A stretch of DNA of 64,000 nucleotides. Origin: Bufo bufo. Taxonomy: Eukaryota; Chordata; Amphibia; Anura; Bufonidae. Shown here piece after piece: positions 1 to 11,123 of the stretch. Position 1 is the stretch's first letter. Each line of letters opens with the position of its first letter. The position numbers were made by a program, and so were the translations under genes. Location of the stretch: assembly GCF_905171765.1 (NCBI RefSeq), contig NC_053398.1:51024338-51088337 (forward strand), read 5' to 3'. Below the pieces are notes generated by a model, which had not been told where the DNA came from, made no database searches, and worked only from the letters and a program-made list of their open reading frames with translations.

Positions 1-352
1 TGTGAACCTACCCTAACCTCTAGTTCGTATCTCACATTGTTTCAATGTGGATGTTTGGCCTGTATTTGTTTTTGCAGACTTGCATTGAGTTTTCTGCTGT
101 TAAGTGGCATCTTTTTTTTATTTCTTGTCACTGACACTGATATCTATAGGTACAGTATTATAAAGGATTAGCCCAAAATATTATACGGCCACATGTTCAG
201 GCTTCCTGATGTAGTTTTTGAAACCAAAATCTGCTGTGTATCATAAAAGTTTTTTGGGTTCAAGAACTGCATCATAAAACCTGAAAGTGGCTTCTATGAA
301 ATATTGTTAGACATTTAACGCTATATCCATTGGCTCCACAGATATCTTCACC
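1..352 (+). other. Upstream region of gpha2 (5' UTR or promoter side)
   Basis: No open frame is convincing here. A pyrimidine-containing stretch ending in CAG at 339-341, eleven bases before the start codon, could be the acceptor of an intron in the 5' UTR, so the transcription start may lie further left or outside the window. No clear TATA box was identified. Confidence 0.4.
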
Positions 353-3300
353 ATGTCCCTTACTTCAGCCTCAGTCTTCCTCATGTTGGCTGTCTTGAGC
401 TTCGAGACGCAGAGCTTTGATGCCATCACTCCAGGATGTCACCTCCATCGTAAGTCATCATTGCAGGACAATAATAAAATACAATTGTCTAGAGATGGTT
501 TTCAAAGTAACCGAATGTTAAAAGTAACGTAGTTTGTAAAGCTGAAAAAAGACATACGTAAAGCCTGTTATCCTGCAAGCTTATCCAGAGAAAGGTAAAA
601 ACATTTTAGGGTTTGGAAGGTACTATCTCTCCTTGGGGAGGGACTTATTGGACATACATGCTCCTCTGGAATTCTGGGAAGAAAGGGATGCAAATGAGCT
701 TTTAATAAGCTTTGGCTCTAATGCCACCAGATGTAAGGCAGCTATCCTATAAGTCAATGTTTGACCCGTTAAATAGACCTTGAGACATGACTCAGATATT
801 AAAAAGGCCAGCACCTCATCTGTAGACAGCTGTTTCAGGGTGATTGCCCCTCATCAGTGCAGAGCAGAGAGTACTGGCTTAACTGGGTGAGGGCTGAGTC
901 AGGATTTGGGGGTACTATCTCTCCTTGGGGAGAGAGCACCTTAATCGGCATGAAGAGACTTGTAGGCCATACATGCACCTCTGGAATTCTGGGAAGAAAG
1001 GAATGCAAATGAGTTCTTAACAAATTCTGCCTTTAATGCCATAGATGTAAGGCAGCTATCCTATAGTCAATGTTTGACCCTTTAACTAGGCCTTGAGACA
1101 TGACTTGGATAATAAATAACCCAGCATCCCATCTGCAGGCAGCTGTTTTAGGTGATTGCCCCTCATCAGGAGTGAAATTCCTTCCAGACTCCAGTAGCTA
1201 CACTGAAAAGAGGAAATTTTTTGTATGTAAATAGAAACACCTGTGTAGTATATGGTTATTATGTGATATAATACTGATTATTTTTTTTAATCTTTTTCTT
1301 TGATATTTATTTTTTGTGCTGGCATACTGGGAAATAAATAATTGTACAGTGAAAAATATTGGGGAAAACTGCAAAGCAATATTTGTAAATATGTGTAAAG
1401 TATTGTAATTTATATATCTTAGATCTAGGACACATTCACATCAGCGTGATGATTTCCCTTGCTCTGCTTCGTTATAGGAGGTGAACAACACCTTCAGCAC
1501 ATAACTGACAGAAACGAAGCTGAACAGATCCCGCACCCTCTAATGGGGTTCATTCAGTTTCTGTTCGGGAAAAAAAAAAAATTCTAGAGAAAAAAGTCCT
1601 GCATGCAGGTCTTTTCTCTTCACTATTTTTGACGAACTCTGTGACTCTGCAACTTTTCCCCTCTAACGCCAGGTCTAGAAAAGGGGACGTGGCATGGGCA
1701 GGAAGGGGGCGGGCCAGTAGCCCGTCTCATTTATAATTTTTTAACCCTGTTTTAGGCGTAGAAAATGGTCTAAATCTTTGCCAGCAAGGGAGATGGTATA
1801 GATTTAGACAGGCAGTGGGTACACCGAAGTCATGTAGAGGCTGATGCCTCTACTTAAATTTGGTTCATCCACCTCCAGCTAAAAGGGTATTAAGACTGGC
1901 GTCTAAAATGCCGGTATTAATAAATGACCCCCTGAGTCTGTAAAGTAGATTAAGGAGCCATAGGCACTCTATGTGCCACTGTATGATGCCTTTGTACAGC
2001 ATTGTATTACTGGGAAGTGTCTATGGGTGAATAGCTCCATAAATAAAGTGACCTATGGGCAAACATTCATGGTATGGCCACACGGGGTGGAAGTTCTGCA
2101 GCGGAAATTCCGTGGCATATTTTGCAGCATTTCTGCAACAACATTCACAACAAATCTGTGGCAAAATCTTTGCGTTACATAAGGATTTGTTGCTGATTTC
2201 ACATTATGCATTACAACAGGTGAAATCTGTAGCATAAATCAACATACTGCACACCACAGATGAATTTGCACAGTGAATTCTTTTTCACAGCATGTGGAAA
2301 CACTACAGATTTGCTAGATTCAAGATTTTTTTTTTTACCCAGGTCTAAGATTTGCCATCAATATAATATCAGTGGAGGTTCAACCCCTGCTACTCCTACC
2401 AATGAGCTAATTGAAGGGGCCATGGGCACTCTGTCGAGCCCCATAACCCCTTTATTGTTTAGAAGATTTGACCGATATTGCAGAGAACTGCTGCTCAGTC
2501 TTATTCAAGTGAATGGGACTCTGCTGCAATACCAGGCACAACCACTACAAAATGTAAGGAGCTGTACCTAACAGTGAATGGGCACAGTGATGGGGCGCCA
2601 TGGCCCCTTCAATCTGCTGATCAGTGGATGACCCACAAAGATCTAAGGATAGGTCATCAATATCAAAGAGGAGACCTCTTCATGAATAGTAATAAATATC
2701 AATATTTATTATATAATTATAGACTTTTAAGGAAAAATAAATATGATTAGTGTAATTTTCATTAATCTACACTAAATGTTGAAAGTTTACAGTATTAACT
2801 TTAAATTTAATGGATTCCTGCATTTTACTGTTCTGCATCATCTCCAGCAGACTATACTTGGTAAAAAAAAAATAAAACGCAAAGGTTATAATTCTATATT
2901 TTTTTTTCTATTATATCACAGCATTTAATGTCACTATAAGAAGTGACCGCAGAGGGACTTGCAGTGGGACCCAAGTCATCAATGCTTGTGTGGGATACTG
3001 TGAATCCAGTGCATTCCCATCCAAGTATTCAGTGCTGGCGGCCAGTGGGTACAAGCACAATATAACGTCTGTATCACAGTGCTGCACCATAAGCAAACTA
3101 CAAAAGGTAAAAGCAGATAACCCAAAAAAGTCGAAGGGTACTGAAGGAAGGGGGGATGATACTTGGTTGAGCTAAAATTTCAGCTGTCAGTCCCATCTGT
3201 CATACACACAAGAATATTTGGGGATATATTTTAGATAGTGTTAACGCATTTTAAAGGAGTTGTCCGGCCACTTAAAATGTTACTCCCCATCCCCAGAATA

Positions 3301-6300
3301 CTTTAGAATGATAAAAATCACCTAACCAAGTCCCTGCTGCTCCCCTTTCGATACTTCTCATGTCCCCATGAGTCTCTGTATTTCCTGGTTTCTGTGACCG
3401 CTCAGTAAACACAGTGATGGGCTGAGCGGTCACATTTCTATGTCATCTTTACTTCTAATGAATAAAAAAAGTGATGGGATTTCCCTTTAATGGGTTCATA
3501 CATTCCAGTATTTTAAAATACTGCTGCAGATTTTTCTGCTTTTCTTGCGGGGGGATCTGGATACTGAATATCAGACAGAAATCATCCCTAAAAGCGATGG
3601 TTTCCCCACATTCATATTTTGGAGCACAATGCTGCTAAACGGGAATCATTGATAATACTAAAAAAGCTACAATTTCTGGGGAAATTGTGTGAAGTGTTCT
3701 TGCCTCCACCAGTAGTCTGCAACTGGAGTGGGCGGAGTAACTGGGTGGAGTGGCTTGAGTAACTGTTGTGTGGTTTAATTGTTGTGTGGTTGGAGTGGCT
3801 GGATTAACTGTGGAAAGGTTGGACTGGGCAGAGTAACTTTATGGAGTGGGCAGAGTAACTGTGTGAAGTGTTTGGAGTGAGTAAAGATAGTAAACATTAC
3901 ACTAACCAATTGATTGATCAAATTTAAAAAGTGCACATGGCAAGCTTGATAGAGTGAGAAATGCATTTAAACTTTTATTTATTTATATAGCACATTTAAT
4001 TGCAATGTTGTTGCCCAAAGTGCTTTACAGTTACATTAAAACATACATTTATAAAAACATTAGCAGCCGATTTGTGTAGGTGAGCTTGAAAATGAGTGAG
4101 TGGTGGCAGTTTAGAAATCATGTCCTGATTTTTCAGCTCACACTCTAGCTTTTGTCAGCTCCCACTCTAGTTTTGAACATTCCGCCATTCATTCCTATGG
4201 GACAAATTTCGCCACAAAAACGCAGATATTTCGCAAACCATTCGGCGAAACGTTCCACAAAGTAATAGCACACCAATCGGGAACAATCCGCACGTTTCGT
4301 TATATTACTGTCTATGTAGTGTAAATACTGTGGGAGGAGTTAGGGTGGTAAATTTGGCTATAATAAGAATATACACTGCTCAAAAAAATAAAGGGAACAC
4401 AAAAATAACACATCCTAGATCTGAATTAATTAAATATTCTTCTGAAATACTTTGTTCTTTACATAGTTGAATGTGCTGACAACAAAATCACACAAAAATA
4501 AAAAAATGGAAATCAAATTTTTCAACCCATGGAGGTCTGGATTTGGAGTCACACTCAAAATTAAAGTGGAAAAACACACTACAGGCGGATCCAACTTTGA
4601 TGTAATGTCCTTAAAACAAGTCAAAATGAGGCTCAGTAGTGTGTGTGGCCTCCACGTGCCTGTATGACCTCCCTACAACACCTGTGCATGCTCCTGATGA
4701 GGTGGCGGATGGTCTCCTGAGGGATCTCCTCCCAGACCTGGAGTAAAGCATCTGCCAACTCCTGGACAGTCTGTGGTGCAACGTGACGTTGGTGGATAGA
4801 GCGAGACATGATGTCCCAGATGTGCTCAATTGGATTCAGGTCTGGGGAACGGGCGGGCCAGTCCATAGCATCAATGCCTTCGTCTTGCAGGAACTGCTGA
4901 CACACTCCAGCCACATGAGGTCTAGCATTGTCTTGCATTAGGAGGAACCCAGGGCCAACTGCACCAGCATATGGTCTCACAAGGGGTCTGAGGATCTCAT
5001 CTCGGTACCTAATGGCAGTCAGGCTACCTCTGGCGAGCACATGGAGGGCTGTGCGGCCCTCCAAAGAAATGCCACCCCACACCATTACTGACCCAATGCC
5101 AAACCGGTCATGCTGGAGGATGTTGCAGGCAGCAGAACGTTCTCCACGGCTTCTCAAGACTCTGTCACTTCTGTCAAATGTGCTCAGTGTAAACCTGCTT
5201 TCATCTGTGAAGAGCACAGGGCGCCAGTGGCGAATTTGCCAATCTTGGTGTTCTCTGGCAAATGCCAAACGTCCTGCACGGTGTTGGGCTGTAATCACAA
5301 CCCCCACCTGTGGACGTCGGGCCCTCATATCACCCTCATGGAGTCTGTTTCTGACCGTTTGAGCAGACACATGCACATTTGTGGCCTGCTAGAGGTCATT
5401 TTGCAGGGCTCTGGCAGTGCTCCTCCTGTTCCTCCTTGCACAAAGGCGGAGGTAGCGGTCCTGCTGCTGGGTTGTTGCCCTCCTACGGCCTCCTCCACGT
5501 CTCCTGATGTACTGGCTTGTCTCCTGGTAGCGCCTCCATGCTCTGGACACTACGCTGACAGACACAGCAAACCTTCTTGCCACAGCTCGCATTGATGTGC
5601 CATCCTGGATAAGCTGCACTACCTGAGCCACTTGTGTGGGTTGTAGACTCCGTCTCATGCTACCACTAGAGTGAAAGCACCGCCAGCATTCAAAAGTGAC
5701 CAAAACATCAGCCAGGAAGCATAGGAACTGAGAAGTGGTCTGTGGTCACCACCTGCAGAACCACTCCTTTATTGGGGGTGTCTTGCTAATTGCCTATAAT
5801 TTCCACCTGTTGTCTATCCCATTTGCACAACAGCATGTGAAATTGATTGTCACTCAGTGTTGCTTCCTAAGTGGACAGTTTGATTTCACAGAAGTGTGAT
5901 TGACTTGGAGTTACATTGTGTTGTTTAAGTGTTCCCTTTATTTTTTTGAGCAGTGTATATGTGAGATAACAGTAAGTTGTCTTGCTATGCAAGAACACTT
6001 AATTATACCAATATGTGGCCATTCAAGCAGTTTTTCCTATACAAATTCCAGAGGTTCCACAAGGTGTTATATGAGATTAGAAACAAGGACTTTTTCCCCA
6101 AGAAGCAGTGCCACTCTTGTCCATAGGCTGTGCATGTTATTACAGCTCGGGGATAATCACATGAATGGAGAGGAGATGCTAAACCAGACACAGCTCCTGC
6201 AGCGCCACCATTTGTGGCAACTAGCAGACCCTCTCTTCTAATCCCATACAAACTCTTAAAATGGAATCTGTCACCAGGATTCTGTACTATTATCTGCAGT

Positions 6301-7022
6301 AATAAATGAGTACTACTCCAGATAAGTAGTCCAGATCTTCATTTTTTTTATTTTCCTTCTTGACCTTGTTCATTGTCAGGTCTTCTGTGCTGTGCTAACA
6401 TATTGGAGAGGACTCTTGTGCGCATGCACAGCAGTCCTGACAATGTATTTCAGAGCAGCTTTATAAGCTGACAGCGGGGGCAGTAGGAAGAAAAAAAAAA
6501 AAAAGAGCAATCTGGACGCCTTGGGGCTGAATTATCAAAGCCCTGTGGTGTACGCCTCTTCATAAATTAAATGCAGTCTGTGCACCTGAACTGAAATCTA
6601 TACCAGCACCGGGCTGGCGTAGATTTCAGTGTTCTTCCACACCAGAAAACTGGCATAGAAGATAAAAGATCTTTGGGGGCCATCATCCCCGCTTTTGCCA
6701 CTCCCCCTTTTCGGGATAGTGGAGTAATGGTGCTTGCACAAAAATTGCGACTTATTCAAAGGCACTAGTGATTTTAATGATAAATTAGGCCTCTTATCTG
6801 TATTACTACTCACATATTATTGAAGATAATAGTCCAAGATTGTGGTGACAGGTTCCCTTTAAAGTGTAGTCATGCTTCCCCAATTAAAGAAATTTAAAAA
6901 GTTCCCATTTTGTTTTACAGGTGAAGGTTCGCCTATTGTGTGGGACATCCCAATTGGAAGAAATAGAGATTGGATCGGCGGAGTCATGTCAGTGTGCCAC
7001 GTGTCGCTTATCCCGTTACTAA
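353..7022 (+). CDS. gpha2: Glycoprotein hormone alpha-2 (thyrostimulin alpha subunit), three coding exons
   Basis: Secreted cystine-knot subunit that pairs with GPHB5 to form thyrostimulin, a TSH-receptor ligand (family knowledge). Exons are 353-449, 2922-3106 and 6921-7022, joined at GT/AG sites (donor GTAAGT at 450, phase 1; donor GTAAAA at 3107, phase 0; acceptors ending at 2921 and 6920). Together they give 384 nt, 127 codons plus TAA at 7020-7022, matching the usual length near 129. Residues 1 to about 20 are a hydrophobic signal peptide. The mature part starts near the PGCHLH motif, has ten cysteines including the paired QCC, the CVGYCES turn, two N-glycosylation sites (NVT, NIT) and ends CRLSRY, the family's typical tail. 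No frameshift or stop is present, so the gene looks functional. Each exon is short, and transposons fill intron 2. Identification is from recognised family motifs, not a search. Confidence 0.95.
619..1171. repeat. Tandem direct duplication, about 292-bp unit, in gpha2 intron 1
   Basis: Unit 1 begins at 619 and unit 2 at 911; both start GGTACTATCTCTCCTTGGGG and share the blocks CTCTGGAATTCTGGGAAGAA, an octamer-like ATGCAAAT, AAGGCAGCTATCCTAT and a final GCCCCTCATCAG. The second unit is shorter and the copies differ at many positions, so the duplication is old or represents two members of a repeat family. No coding potential. Confidence 0.75.
1172..2921. other. Remainder of gpha2 intron 1, non-coding
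   Basis: AT-rich intronic sequence. A short perfect-style hairpin around 1591-1619 is centred on a CTGCATGCAG palindrome. Other pieces (about 1640-1950) look like interspersed repeat debris. The short open frames at 1973-2750 overlap one another on both strands and have no domain. Confidence 0.5.
3107..4371. other. gpha2 intron 2, proximal part with repeat fragments
   Basis: Near 3252 the sequence TTTTAAAGGAGTTGTCC resembles the terminal repeat of the TTAA-flanked element seen at 28083, and an opposite-strand counterpart may lie near 3488, suggesting a short decayed relative. A block at 3720-3870 repeats variants of GGAGTGG..GAGTAACTGTG. Around 3975-4035 there is an ATTTATATAGCAC...AAAGTGCTTTACAG motif common in vertebrate interspersed repeats. 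Nothing coding. Confidence 0.4.
4374..5955 (-). mobile_element. Tc1-like transposon, family 1 copy A, 1582 bp
   Basis: Cut-and-paste DNA transposon. Terminal inverted repeats start CACTGCTCAAAAAAATAAAG at 4374 and end with the complement at 5955, flanked by the TA target duplication (4372-4373 and 5956-5957). It lies in intron 2 of gpha2 in the antisense direction and encodes a transposase with one stop codon. A second copy of the same family is at 40688-42270. Confidence 0.93.
4633..5658 (-). pseudogene. Tc1 transposase, one internal stop
   Basis: DDE transposase of the Tc1/mariner superfamily, 342 codons from ATG at 5658 to the stop at 4633. The N-terminal helix-turn-helix region ([20 protein letters not shown]) is followed by the GRRR-type linker and a second HTH. 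The catalytic core shows FTDESRFTL (first Asp), MQDNARPH (second Asp) and [10 protein letters not shown] (Glu). A TAG at 5389-5391 replaces a Gln codon (codon 90), as judged from the sister copy, which reads CAG there; the frame is otherwise continuous. The product would be truncated before the catalytic domain. Confidence 0.9.
5958..6255. other. Intronic sequence between the Tc1 copy and a TTAA element
   Basis: Non-coding intron 2 sequence. Open frames on both strands here are short, mutually overlapping and without recognisable domains. Confidence 0.4.
6260..6858. mobile_element. TTAA-flanked non-autonomous DNA element, about 600 bp
   Basis: Left end reads AATGGAATCTGTCACCAGGA and the right end, reverse-complemented, AGGGAACCTGTCACCACAAT; TTAA lies immediately outside both (6256-6259 and 6859-6862). 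This is the signature of piggyBac- or Kolobok-type insertion. The interior is non-coding. It sits just upstream of gpha2 exon 3, whose acceptor is 58 bp away. Confidence 0.6.
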
Positions 7023-7446
7023 GACTTTACACGCACACTCTGCTAGTAGTGGCGGGCTTCAGTGCACCAATAATCCGTAAAGCTGATGGCAGCGCTTGCA
7101 TTACATTTACAGTGGAAACTACACACTGTATACCAGATAATATACACTTTCTTTTCATACATTATAGGTCTGCAACCCTCCATGTACTCCATGGGTACTG
7201 TCATACAAGCTGGTACTAAAGAAAAAAAAGTGCTATAACCCACGGCAACCAGATTATAGCAGTCATTCTCTGATACAGGCAGCTTCACAATTAATCTTGT
7301 CTTTGTTTTAACTCTATTTATATTATGTAACTTTATTTATAAAAAATTATATAATTAGTGATTGTGTCAGGTCTGAATCGAAATTCTGTTCTTTGATGTG
7401 TTATTTTATTTAAGTATTTATAATAATTATGGTTCAATAATTTTAA

Positions 7447-7452
7447 AATAAA
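7447..7452 (+). terminator. Polyadenylation signal AATAAA of gpha2
   Basis: AATAAA lies 425 nt after the gpha2 stop and is followed within 25 nt by a GT/T-rich stretch. The 3' UTR 7023-7446 is AT-rich without other features. Other AATAAA-like hexamers nearby are less well placed. Confidence 0.5.
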
Positions 7453-7925
7453 ATTATACATTATTGGTCTTCGTATTTTTCTTAATTTTTTTTACATGAG
7501 CACTCACATATTGGTGCAGATTTATTAAGCCTGTGGGTGACAAACTTAGGGGGTAATGTACAAACTGTCTTGCAGCATAAAATTGGGGTGATTTTGTCTG
7601 TGGAGTAGGTATTTGAGCCAAATTTTGTGTGTATTTGCGCCATTTTAGGGTGTTTGCGCCATACTCGCTAAATTGGATTTACTAAGGGTCGGAGAGATGT
7701 TTTGTAAGAGGAGATACATTTTTGATAAATTTATCATTGCAACTTTTTGACTGAAAAGTCCCAAGTCACCCCAAAAAGTTGCAAGTGCACTGTTAGGCCA
7801 TACCCCTTTTTGGACTAGGTGAACTAGATTTTCCAAATCTTGGCCCAATTTATGCCAAAATCGAAGTGCTCTCACATTAGCGCATGTGGGCTTTTTTATT
7901 TTGACCATAAAGAGCAGAATAATTG
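7453..7925. other. Intergenic sequence after gpha2
   Basis: AT-rich. From about 7517 it has the look of a degenerate interspersed repeat (GATTTATTAAGCC, ATTTACTAAGGG blocks), but I find no clean boundary or target duplication. No gene. Confidence 0.4.
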
Positions 7926-8118
7926 ATCATGACTGGGGATGAGCGAATCGACTTTGGATAAAACATCTGAAGTCGATTCTCATAAAACTTAGTTTTAATA
8001 CTCTACGGAGTGAGCGCTCCATACAGTATTAGAATGTATTGGCTCCGATGAGCCGAAGTTATTACTTTGCGAAGTTTCACGAGACTTTGCATAATAACTT
8101 TAGAAATTGATTTATACT

Positions 8119-8200
8119 GTAAAAAAACATTTCCCGAACTCTGGTTCGGTTCCAAGTGATACCTTGGAACCGAACCTGAGTTCGGGAAATGTTTTTTTAC
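8119..8200. repeat. Near-perfect hairpin inside the hAT MITE
   Basis: Two inverted arms of about 38 bp separated by six bases: GTAAAAAAACATTTCCCGAA and its complement, with an inner CGGTTCCAAG/CTTGGAACCG block. Subterminal or internal hairpins like this are common in MITEs. The Tc1 inserted six bases to its right. Confidence 0.85.
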
Positions 8201-8206
8201 AATATA

Positions 8207-9799
8207 CAGCCAGGTCCATAAATATTGGGGCATCGACACAATTCTAACATTTGTGGCTCTATACACCACCACAATGGCTTTGAAATGAAACGAACAAGAT
8301 GTCCTTTAACTGCAGGCTGTCAGCTTTAATTGGAGGGTATTTATATCCAAATCAGGTGAACGGTGTAGAAATTACAACAGTTTGCATATGTGCTTCCCAC
8401 TTGTTAAGGGACCAAAAGTAATGGGACATATTAGCCATAAATCAAACTTTCAGTTTTTAATACTTGGTTAAAAATCCTTCGCAGTCAATTACAGCCTGAA
8501 GTCTGGAACGCATAGACATCACCAGACGCTGGATTTCATTCCTGGTGATGCTCTGCCAGGCCTCTACTGCAAATGTCTTCAGTTCCTGCTTGTTCTTGGG
8601 TCATTCTCCTTTTAGTTTTGTCTTCAGCAAATGAAATGCATTCTCAATCAGATTCAGGTCAGGTGATTGACTTCGCCATTGCATACCATTCCACTTCTTT
8701 CCCTTAAAAAACTCTTTGGTTGCTTTTGCAGTATGCTTTGGGTCATTGTCCATCTGCACTGTGAAGCGCCGTCCAATGAGTTCTGAAGCATTTGGCTGAA
8801 TAAGAGCAGATAATATTGCCCGAAACACTTCAGAATTCATCCTGCTGCTTTTGTCAGCAGTCACTTCATCAATAAATACAAGAGAACCAGTTCCATTGGC
8901 AGCCATACATGCCCACGCCATGACACTACCACCACCATGCTTCACTGATGAGGTGGTATGCTTAGGATCATGAGCAGTTCCTTTCCTTCTCCATACTCTT
9001 CTCTTCCCATCACTCTGATACAAGTTGATCTTGGTCTCATCTGTCCATAGGATGTTGTTCCAGAACCGTAAAGGCTTTTTTAGATGTCATTTGGCAAACT
9101 CTAATCTGGCCTTCCTGTTTTTGAGGCTCACCAATGGTTTACATATTGTGGTGATCCTCTGTATTCACTCTGGTGAAGTCTTCTTTTGATTGTTGACTTT
9201 GACACACATACACCTACCTCCTGGAGAGTGTTCTTGATCTGGCCAACTGTTGTGAAGGGTGTTTTCTTCACCAGGGAAAGAATTCTTCGGTCATCCACCA
9301 CAGTTGTTTTCCGTGGTCTTCCGGGTCTTTTGGTGTTGCTGAGCTCACTGGTGCATTCCTTCTTTTTAAGAATGTTCCAAACAGTTGTTTTGGCCGCGCC
9401 TAATTTTTTTGCTATCTCTCTGATTGGTTTGTTTTGTTTTTTCAGCCTAATGATGGCTTGCTTCACTGATAGTGACAGCTCTTTTGATCTCATCTTGAGA
9501 GTTGACAGCAACAGATTCCAAATGCAAATAGCACACTTGAAATTAACTCTGGACCTTTTATCTGCTCATTGTAATTGGAATAATGAGAAGCCAATTGTCC
9601 CATTACTTTTGGTCCCTTAACAAGTGGAAGACACATGCAAACTGTTGTAATTCCTACACCATTCACCTGATTTGGATGTAAATACCCTCAAATTAAAGCT
9701 GACAGTCTGCAGTTAAACCACATCTTGCTCGTTTCATTTCAAATCTATTGTGGTGGTGTATAGAGCCAAATATAGTCCCAATATTTATGGACCTGACTG
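8207..9799 (-). mobile_element. Tc1-like transposon, family 2, 1593 bp
   Basis: Ends CAGCCAGGTCCATAAATATT at 8207 and, reverse-complemented, CAGTCAGGTCCATAAATAT at 9799, with TA target duplications at 8205-8206 and 9800-9801. It carries a decayed minus-strand transposase and is inserted inside the hAT MITE. The ends differ from family 1, so this is a distinct Tc1 lineage. Confidence 0.92.
8457..9493 (-). pseudogene. Tc1 transposase, frameshifted with two stops
   Basis: Reading from ATG at 9493, the N-terminal half has HTH motifs (SVKQAIIRLKKQNKPIREIA, AKKLGAAKTTVWNIL) and a GRPRKT linker up to about 9140, where a one-base shift occurs. The next segment contains a TGA at 9087-9089, then the catalytic part with WTDETKINL (first Asp), MDNDPKH (second Asp) and LNLIENAFHLL (Glu). 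TGA at 8601-8603 interrupts again before the C-terminal tail, which ends at TAA 8457-8459. All three catalytic residues are still legible, but no complete product can be made. Confidence 0.88.
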
Positions 9800-9985
9800 T
9801 AAATCATTTTCTGAAGTTATGCGAAGTTATAGTATTGAAACAAAGTTTTATGTGAATCGACTTCAAATCTATTGTGGTGGTGTATAGAGCCAAATATAGT
9901 CCCAATATTTATGGACCTGACTGTAAATCATTTTCTGAAGTTATGCGAAGTTATAGTATTGAAACAAAGTTTTATGTGAATCGAC
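9738..9985. repeat. 124-bp tandem duplication over the Tc1 right junction
   Basis: Bases 9738-9861 and 9862-9985 appear identical by eye. Each unit contains the last ~60 bp of the Tc1 family 2 right end, the TA, and ~60 bp of the hAT MITE's right arm, so the junction was duplicated after Tc1 insertion. The second unit therefore presents a second, orphan Tc1 right end. Confidence 0.88.
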
Positions 9986-10211
9986 TTCGGATGTTTCATC
10001 CGAAGTCGATTTGCTCGTCCCTAATCATGACGATTCCCAACCTCGAATCCACATGAAGCCCTAGTTGACTAGAACCCAGCTTTCACATAGTTATATTTAT
10101 TCTGCATAAACATGTGTAGACAGTTTTGCCAAGACTACAAAATTGCCATTCAGATTGGTCTTGCATATACAGTAGAAACACTGCAGGAGGCCATGCACAC
10201 AAGGACTCTAA

Positions 10212-11123
10212 GGCCCCTTTCACACGGGCGAGTATTCCGCGCGGATGCGATGCGTGAGTTGAACGCATTGCACCCGCACTGAATACCGACCCATTCATTT
10301 CTATGGGGCTGTGCACATGAGCGGTGATTTTCACGCATCACTTATGTGTTGCGTGAAAATTGCAGCATGCTCTATATTCTGCGTTTTTCACGTTGGCCCC
10401 ATAGAAGTGAATGGGGTTGCGTGAAAATCGCAAGCATCCGCAAGCAAGTGTGGATGCGGTGCGATTTTCACGCATGGTTGCTAGGTGACAGTCTATTCAC
10501 TGTATTATTTTCCCTTATAACATGGTTATAAGGGAAAATAATAGCATTCTGAATACAGAATGCATAGTAGGTGATCAATTGAGGGTTAAAAAAATAAAAT
10601 AAAATTAACTCACCTTCTCCTCTTGTTCGCGTAGTTCCCGATCTCTTCTTTACTTCTTAAAAGATGAAAATACCGGCTAGGACCTGTGGTGACGTCAGAT
10701 CACATGCTCCAATCACATGGTCCATCACCACGGTGATGTACCATGTGATTGGAGCATGTGATCTGACGTCACCAAAGGTCCTTTAGCCCACAGCTCATCA
10801 TTAGAAGTAAAGAAGAGACCGGGAACTACGCGAACAAGAGGAGAAGGTGAGTTAATTTTTTTATTTTTTTTAACCCTCAATTGATTCAGAATGCTATTAT
10901 TTCCCCTTATAACCATGTTATAAGGGAAAATAATACTATTTACAGAACACCGATCCCAAGCCCGAACTTCTGTTAAGAAGTTCGGGTTTGGGTACCAAAC
11001 ACGCGCGATTTTTCTCACGCGAGTGCAAAACGCATTACAATGTTTTGCACTCGCGCGGAAAAATCGCGGGTGTTCCCGTAACGCACCCGCACATTTTCCC
11101 GCAACGCCCGTGTGAAAGGGGCC
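10212..11123. mobile_element. Harbinger-type MITE 1 with internal palindrome
   Basis: Ends GGCCCCTTTCACACGGGCG and its complement, flanked by TAA (10209-10211 and 11124-11126), as for PIF/Harbinger insertion. The central part, about 10508-10935, is a long imperfect palindrome centred near 10735 (CTTATAACATGG..., GGAGCATGTGATCTGACGTC arms). CpG-rich terminal parts repeat the motif CGCACCCGCA/TGCGTGAAAA. Non-coding. Confidence 0.85.

Larger units (their letters stand above)
7934..10023. mobile_element. hAT-type MITE interrupted by a Tc1 element
   Basis: Inverted ends of roughly 100 bp: the left end contains GGGATGAGCGAATCGACTT and the right end, reverse-complemented, AGGGACGAGCAAATCGACTT. They are flanked by the 8-bp duplication ATCATGAC (7926-7933 and 10024-10031), typical of hAT transposons. 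Removing the nested Tc1 and the 124-bp duplication leaves about 370 bp without coding potential, so it depended on a transposase supplied elsewhere. Confidence 0.85.

Noticed and set aside
4928..5595. Plus-strand frames of 144 and 161 residues over the Tc1 element
   Set aside because: Antisense shadows of the minus-strand transposase; the same frames recur inverted in the second copy at 41090-41715.
9186..9620. 144-residue plus-strand frame
   Set aside because: Antisense shadow of the Tc1 family 2 transposase.
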